64,000 bases of DNA from positions 9,845,296-9,909,295 of the forward strand of contig NC_064035.1 in assembly GCF_932526225.1 (NCBI RefSeq), given 5' to 3'. Under the pieces are notes generated by a model. That model had not been told where the DNA came from, ran no database searches, and was given only the letters and a program-made list of their open reading frames with translations. Each line of letters starts with the position of its first letter. The first letter of the stretch is position 1. Source of the stretch: Nematostella vectensis. Lineage: Eukaryota; Cnidaria; Anthozoa; Actiniaria; Edwardsiidae. A program made the position numbers and the translations under genes. Positions 58,501-64,000 of the stretch are shown piece by piece.

Positions 58501-61500
58501 AAAAGGCTAGTACACCTTTTGCTTTTCATTACCGAGAAATACGCATTCATTTTAGCCAAAATTACAAACATTTACGCCGATGTACTGTCATTTAAGCGAA
58601 AGTAAAATCATTTGAACTAAAAGGAAATACATTAACGAACTTTACATAAATGAGTGCAAACAATTGCATTTTCTTCACATTCATTTACACTATTCGACAA
58701 CCAGGAATGAAAAATCTATTTTCATTTTCGCGTTGATACATACCAATAGCACAAACAGAACATCAATAATACGAGAACTCGCAATCAATACAGTGAACGA
58801 AATATTCATTAACATTTTTATTACAGCAAGTGCAAACAATAGTATTTTGTGAAAGTCATTTGCGTGCTTCTTATAAACGTTAGCGCCTCCGTACAAACAA
58901 TAAGCCCTTTATGACAAACAACATCCTAAAATAATTATTCAATTACTTCTCGTTTATTTGTGACCTTAAAATGCACATACATGCAAAATAAATGATACTA
59001 GCACTCAAAAAAATTATATTCGATCATTTCGCCGTTTTAACCCGGGCCCAAATACAGAAACAAAAATGTTGCTGCCCTACAGTCCGTTTCTTAACCCTGT
59101 AGAGCAGGCAATAAGTTGTTTGAAAGCAGCGATAAGCGCAGATATTTCACGGCCTCAAATACAGGCAGAAATTAACAACAGGGATGAAGCAAGGAACAGA
59201 GGAGTACCATTAGGTATTTATCGCACAAATTTGTTGCTGGAAGCGCTTCAACGAAACATCAATACCATAAAACAGCCAAAATGTGCCGAATGGTATAGGT
59301 TCATGCAAACCTATTATCTACCACGCTGCCTCAAGGGCGAAATGATCGAATATTATTTTTGAGTGCTAGTATCATTTATTTTGCATGTATGTGCATTATT
59401 AGGGCACAATTAGCGAAGGATATTGACATCAATCCGATCTTTGACCATCATAATGTACGGTACAGCAAGCTTTTTAATGACACTATTAATAATCCTAACC
59501 ACAAGTTAAGTACTCTTCTGCCGCCTGTAAATGATCACTCCCGATATGCTCTGCGACACCAGCGCCGTTTTAATTTTCCAAGACTTCGCACAAAAAGGGC
59601 TAGTAATACTTTCATATTCCCCATGATCAAACAACTTAGGCTGTAGTTATATACATTTTTATCATATATTTTTATAGGAAGTAATTATATTTTATCATTA
59701 TAATATTTATAACTATTGTCGTATTTAAATTTTTCATATTATTTTTAATTTTTTTTGTACATAATGCGTAATTCAGCCTTTTGGCTGCAATGCATATTTT
59801 TAATAAACTATCTATCCATCTATCTATTTGTATGCGAAACAAAGATTTATGATTGACCGAGGTCGCGCAACAACAACTTTAAACTGACACGTTTGTTATT
59901 TATATTGTTATACACTGTTATTTAAGTCCAACGTATTAATACGTCCTTCTTACCATTCCTGACATATGCGCATCAAACTGTGAAACGTTTGTCTTGCGTA
60001 GCGTTGTGTACGAACACGTGTCCAAGACATTCTTGACGTCACTGTGGTCAATGATCGGAGCTGAGAAAGAACAACCCAGTTACAGAATGATTGTCATGAC
60101 AATTTTTTGAGTAATGGCCAATCAGGTAGCCTGCAATGTATCCGGAAAAAATAATGAAGAAGATTTTTGCGGTCGGCAGGTAGGCTACCAATTAAGATAC
60201 GAGGTACTATTTAATTGGCAAGAAATGTATGCGTGTAAATTTTCTTATGTACAACCATCTTGATAGCACACAGGGCGCTCATGCTAAAAAATCCAGCATA
60301 CTTTGCGAGCGCGCTCCCAAAGGTCACCCCCGCGTAAATTTTCGTGGTCGAGAAAAAAAGAGCTGCACCCTCAAGCATGAAAGGGCGCTACGTTACTGGT
60401 AATATCTACCTGTTATGAAGTACGTATCTCGAATATCCGGCAACTGGGTTGACATATACTGCAAGGATGACAGTTATGATTTTAACAGTAACAGTAACAG
60501 AATGGTTCACGACGATACAGGAGACCTCTCTCTTTTAAAGAGATGGGGCGAGATTCAATACTCAATATAAAACGCTGCAGCGTGAAATGACCCTATTTGC
60601 AGTTCTTACTTTGTTAAACCTGATATGTACGCTTGGATCTTGCCTATTCAGACAGAGTTCAGCTCGGCTTGGTGACATAACACTCCATGATGGCTTGTCA
60701 GCTATTAAGTGAGACACTCCAATCACAACAGGGACTTAGACATCAGTACACATTAGAGAGTTACACATCAGTACATCACATACCAGTACACAGTAGGCTC
60801 TTAGTACAAAATAGGACAAATCAGGGACTTACATATCAGTACACATTAAGGACTCACACATCAGAGAACATTTTAATGTGCTTAAAAGGACTAACAAAGT
60901 ACACATTAAGGACTCACAAAGTACACCTTAAGAATTCAGACATCTTACAGTCACACATCTTACCCATGTACATGGAGATGTGCTTTGTGGTAATAGTCTC
61001 TAACTGTTCAGTCCCAGGAATTTGCCACTGAAAGAGACAACAGTTATGTATTTGTCCCGGGGGTTCTACCATGTCGACCTGATAGTGATGCTCCTCATGT
61101 TTTTTGGGGTCAAAATCGGGCCTTATGTATTTTTAGGGAGTACCTTGGAGGCTTTTCTAATAGAAACGGTATTGAAGTACGTACATTTTTTTAAATATTA
61201 TTTAGGCTTTGCAGAAAGAGGCGCTAGAAGCCAACGTTTTCTAGATTATTAATACTTCTGACTTCTAAACAGAAAACTTGAACTTGACGAAATGGGTAAT
61301 TTTATTACCAACCGTGACTTCCATGTGCTCTGAATCTCCCTTCTGCTTGTGATACGCCTCGATAAAATACACATTGTCTTCCTGTAGGCTAAGCACACAA
61401 GCAAAATAAGACTATGGAAAATAACAAAGTCTTCTTTGGAGCCGTTGTGACCCCTGCCTACCCCTACCCCTGATATGAGAATTAACATATCTTATTCATA

Positions 61501-63441
61501 GTATCGGTGGGGGGGGGGGGGGGGGGGGAAAGATGGTAACTCCACATTTTAAGCTCCATTACTTGAATATCTATTGAATTATAGAAGGGAAGGGGCTTTA
61601 GGACACAATTATTAAATGTCTTTATCGAGTACCTGATGTTAGTCGAGATTTGTGACAAATACTTGGAAAATTCTCCCACATCAGTCGCACCAGCGTACTG
61701 ATTATCTGGCTAAAAGCACAAGTAAAAAAAGACTATCATACAATACGTGATTTATGACTCTATGTCTCTCGTATAATAGAAAATGTCACAAAACAGTCAA
61801 AGTGACCACATAGCGCAACAGCAAAATGCACAGAACCAGGGGCGCATCCAGGAGTCCCAGAAAGGAGACCCTAAAGATGTGAAAAGGACTTCAAGGGTTC
61901 ACATGGGATTCCCATAGAGTTCACATAATCATTTCACCTAGTAAATGGTGTGAAAAACATGTGAAATCCAGTGACAGTTTCACATGGTAATTTCATATCC
62001 TTTTCACATGTTATTAATGATGTAAAAAGGACTTCAAGGGTTCACATGGGATTCCCATAGAGTTCACATCATCATTTCACATAGTAAATGGTGTGAAAAC
62101 ATGTGAAATCCAGTGACAGTTTCATATGGTAATTTCACATCCTTTTCACATGTTATCAATGATGTAAAAAGGACTTCAAGGGTTCACATGGGATTCACAT
62201 AGAGTTCACATCATTATTTCACATAGTAAATGGTGTGAAAACATGTGAAATCCAGTGTCAGTTTCATATGGTAATTTCACATCCTTTTCACATGTTATCA
62301 ATGATATGAAAAGGACTTCAAGGGTTCACATGGGATTGACATAGAGTTCACATCATTATTTCACATAGTCAATGGTGTGAAAAACATGTGAAAACCAGTG
62401 ATTATTTCACATGGTGTTTCACAGACATTTCACATTACTTTCACATGGAGCCTCCCAGTAGTGTAAGACCCTAAAAGAGGGGATTCATTGTTCCTCGTTA
62501 GACATCCTTATATTTCTTGTTAATTTTAAGCCGTATCTCTGAAAATAGGAGGGAGGGGAGCGTTCGGCCAACCCCTAGCAAAGGAACACAAGGTCTCCGG
62601 CTTCTTCCCTTCAATAGCAGGGTAGCGAGATCATCCAGGTACACACCTCTCCAACGTAAGCAATCAATCGGGAGTTGCTCGGATACCGGTCGGTACTGAG
62701 CCACAGCTCTGAACCATCATCTGAAGCAATCGCGAATTTGTAGCTACCTTTAAAAGAAAAGTGTGATTGGTTCTGTACGTTGTGTTGTTAACCAGCAATG
62801 GATAATAAGACCATGATCGTTGCCCACCACCGTTGCCCAACGTTATAGGCCCCCTAGATCCCAAATACGAAGTGCGCATGTGAAAAGATGGAAAAACATA
62901 AAAAAGGGTGACATTTTGGCAGCTTAAGAGATTGTACGTAACTCCGTTAGAACACTAATAGCTACTATTCTTTTGTTGTTACATGAACGTTACCGGTTTT
63001 AGGCGGATGAATGTATCCGAAGATCCGTTTTCCAAGAAACTGGCGTGTGGTTTTCCTTGTGGCGAAATTCCTGATGGCCCCTCGTACCTGCAAAAAGTTA
63101 AAGCAAGGCTTTAAAAGAGCGTATAGATCTTAACATCCAGCGTTTATTCCTGCTTTACGTAGTCTATTGTAGTCAACCATAATTATCAACAATTTCCTGC
63201 TAAACTAACGTCGCTTGAATAGGTACTTGAACAGTTACTCGAATAGTGTTATATTTTTACCGTTGGTTTGTACGGGAGTTTTGGCCCCTATTTTTCTATC
63301 AGTACATACAAGCCTAAAAGCTGAGTAGTGTTATATTCTCACCGTTGGTTTGTACGGGAAATCCGGGTCCCTTCGCAAGTCGTCCACCGTACATCCACAC
63401 CAGCCATACCACACATGCACATTAAGACGACCTCGGAATGC
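50299..63441 (-). CDS. PA14-domain beta-1,4-N-acetylgalactosaminyltransferase (B4GALNT3/4-like), 5' end outside
   Basis: Sixteen exons: 63343-63441, 62994-63087, 62647-62747, 61633-61709, 61309-61388, 57752-57850, 54660-54712, 54365-54446, 54189-54210, 53983-54096, 52651-52700, 52082-52188, 51870-51942, 51185-51259, 50609-50814, 50299-50401 (stop TAA 50299-50301). Phases agree except between 61309 and 57850, where at least one exon is missing. The first five encode a PA14 domain (RIFGYIHPPKTG, FAIASDDGSELWLSTDR, YFIEAYHKQKGDSEHMEV). The rest is a CHGN-type transferase: DVNVYMVITVMNYGKW, FYLVVIDFNSTDIDM, FTMDLHLKLP at the metal-binding DxD-like site, and the acceptor motif IGGMNEVEFKHKWGGEDWEI. 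PA14 plus CHGN is the layout of B4GALNT3/4, Golgi type II enzymes that make LacdiNAc. The signal-anchor exon lies beyond 64000. Introns carry most local satellites. Confidence 0.9.
51306..51741. repeat. 40-bp tandem repeat with CACGCGTGTG dyads
   Basis: About 11 copies of a 40-bp unit like CACGCATGTGAAAATCACAC followed by GGACGACAGTGTAGCGCTTT. CACGCGTG and GTGTGAAAATCACAC are near-palindromic, so each unit can fold. It lies in the intron before exon 51185-51259. Confidence 0.93.
52461..52698. repeat. Four 62-bp tandem copies of an exon-intron junction
   Basis: Units start at 52461, 52523, 52585 and 52647. Each holds, on the minus strand, ~38 bases of coding exon ending GGCAGCTATCAAAG, then the donor GTACATTGG and 20-odd intron bases ending TACTAG. 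Only the unit at 52647 is joined to the true exon start (52700). Between copies identity is nearly complete. Confidence 0.95.
53742..53932. repeat. 19-21-bp tandem repeat, ACCGGTATTACGATATGAGAA
   Basis: About ten copies of GAAACCGGTATTACGATAT, some with an extra A. Lies in the intron after exon 53983-54096. Its Val-Leu-Arg-Tyr-Glu-Lys-Pro reading is an artefact. Confidence 0.93.
54960..55620 (+). mobile_element. LINE fragment, ORF2 with internal deletions
   Basis: SNLSLNPVKTKVTLLSTPQL, a reverse-transcriptase end motif, runs into KLGWLPIREPQDYHMANAAY and RTLHPSSEFRLTTSY, then a stop at 55417. The sequence between these motifs is shortened. An AT-rich 3' UTR ends in TTATTATTATATTATTATTA at about 55593-55621. 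It is antisense in an intron of the glycosyltransferase. Confidence 0.78.
55690..57707. repeat. ~52-bp minisatellite, about 38 copies
   Basis: The unit begins TGTGTTTGGATGTCTCCAGC and ends CTTATATCATGTGGCGG. Point variants (TGTGTAGATG, TGTGGGGATG, TTATATTATG) are shared by clusters of neighbouring units, which shows higher-order expansion. Units are 52-54 bases, so the three frames run into each other and give open frames up to 654 codons that are not genes. It lies in the intron between exons 57752-57850 and 54660-54712. Confidence 0.97.
58200..59830 (+). mobile_element. LINE copy interrupted by a DNA transposon
   Basis: The left piece (58206-58505) reads VVEWSCDNRVQLNADKCKEL and VTSVKLLGLTLTNNLTWNDH, the thumb region of a CR1/L2-like reverse transcriptase. 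The right piece (59400-59643) reads NHKLSTLLPPVNDHSRYALR and ends the ORF. The 3' UTR ends TAATAAACTATCTATCCATCTATCTAT, a short-unit tail typical of these LINEs. The middle is replaced by unrelated sequence and the element at 58971-59396. Confidence 0.85.
58971..59396 (+). mobile_element. Short DDE transposon remnant with ~60-bp TIRs
   Basis: ATGCACATACATGCAAAATA through CGATCATTTCGCC at the left is repeated inverted at 59337-59396 with few changes. The plus-strand frame 59066-59362 begins LPYSPFLNPVEQAISCLKAA, the C-terminal DDE catalytic segment (PxSPxLNPxE) of Tc1/mariner/IS630-like transposases, and ends in the right TIR. Only this last ~95 residues remain, so the element is an internal-deletion derivative needing a helper. 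Confidence 0.85.
60735..60950. repeat. Imperfect ~25-bp tandem repeat
   Basis: Units like ACATCAGTACACATTAAGGACTCAC recur 7-8 times with changes. Intronic in the glycosyltransferase. Just left of it, 60297-60352 resembles part of the TTAA element at 31126-32726 (GACCTTTGGGAGCGC on the minus strand). Confidence 0.7.
61876..62440. repeat. ~144-bp tandem repeat, four copies
   Basis: Units start GTGAAAAGGACTTCAAGGGT near 61878 and recur near 62022, 62165 and 62308. Each has many TTCACAT/ATGTGAA half-sites in both orientations, so a unit is internally repetitive and self-complementary. Lies in the intron before exon 61633-61709. Confidence 0.92.
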
Positions 63442-64000
63442 CTGGTTACATAAAACATGCTGATGGTCAAACGTAATCTTGCGCGCAAGGATGCACCCCT
63501 CTTGTACCCAATGGCCAAGGATGGGGGGGGGGGGGGGGGGGGGGGAGAGCTTGGTAAATGTCTAGTCACGTGGCCAGGGTCCACCCCTCTCGTACCCAAG
63601 GGCCAGGGCGGTGTGGGGGTAGACCCTGGCTCATGATCGACGATGATCATGGGTGTGAGGTAACACATTACGGTGGTATTCACAACTAAAGGCGATCGTT
63701 AAAGGATTGGAACTTATAGTATTCTAAGCAGCCTCCCTCGGAAGAGGTATACAAATACACTGATGGCAGGGTTAACACAAATTTCATCTTGATATTATAT
63801 ATTTTAGTTCAGGTTTTTCTTTATCAGTACGGCAAGGTGGTATTTTATATTTGTTTTACGCACGAAGACAAAAAATCCAAAGCAAAACTAAAACAAACAA
63901 ACAATATCCGCTTTTGCGGAGTCTGCGAAGTCAAACTTCGTTGTGAACTTAGTTGCTTTTGCAACGTTCTCGTGATCGTTCTAGGAAACGCTTTTTAAGC
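63442..64000. other. Intron or 5' flank of the GalNAc-transferase
   Basis: No further exon recognised. It has a ~24-base G run at 63521-63545 between inverted CACCCCTCTTGTACCC-AATGGCCAAGG and CACCCCTCTCGTACCC-AAGGGCCAGGG, which are direct copies ~95 bases apart. Confidence 0.5.

Overview
This window is nuclear DNA of an animal. The genes are split by many short-exon introns with GT/AG borders, are spaced kilobases apart on both strands, and sit in AT-rich DNA full of minisatellites, fold-back elements and broken LINEs. The gene set (cyclin Y, MyD88 with death and TIR domains, HIBCH, RPA3, UMAD1, a PA14-type beta-1,4-GalNAc transferase, a class A GPCR, a PAR-like bZIP) and the vertebrate-like exon structure suggest an early-branching animal, most likely an anthozoan cnidarian such as a sea anemone. 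The taxon is inferred; the gene identities come from sequence motifs.

Layout: 1-1972, the 3' end of cyclin Y (+), with a 16-bp minisatellite in the intron before its penultimate exon. 1973-8394, intergenic with fold-back elements. 8395-9447, a single-exon PAR/NFIL3-like bZIP (-) with E-box and D-box-like sites just upstream. 9600-20369, repeat-rich: a LINE remnant, a perfect 26-bp-arm palindrome, a 2-kb element with inverted ends, and microsatellites. 20370-21428, an intronless GPCR (+). 22120-25778, UMAD1 (-) and RPA3 (+), head to head. 26301-31097, HIBCH (-), 13 exons found and only the N-terminus missing. 31126-35462, TTAA-flanked and long-TIR DNA elements. 36296-36924, a PI-PLC X-domain fragment (+) with an apparent frameshift. 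38184-40944, an unrecognised secreted cysteine-rich precursor (-) ending in a possible amidation signal. 43871-47094, complete MyD88 (-), six exons. 50299-63441, a B4GALNT3/4-like glycosyltransferase (-), 16 exons found, its 5' end outside the window, its introns filled with satellites and LINE pieces.

The genes do not form a pathway or operon. They cover cell-cycle/Wnt control (CCNY), transcription (bZIP), replication (RPA3), ESCRT-type sorting (UMAD1), valine breakdown in mitochondria (HIBCH), innate immunity (MyD88) and glycan synthesis (B4GALNT). For UMAD1, RPA3, MyD88, the cysteine-rich gene and the visible part of HIBCH, my exon models keep codon phase across every junction and have lengths divisible by three, which strongly supports them. 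The GalNAc-transferase chain is in phase except at one gap between 57850 and 61309, where an exon is missing. The best leads are the UMAD1-RPA3 bidirectional pair (also neighbours in human), the secreted precursor with a GAW-G-KRRR tail, clock-like sites at the bZIP gene, and a fourfold 62-bp duplication of an exon-intron junction in the GalNAc-transferase.
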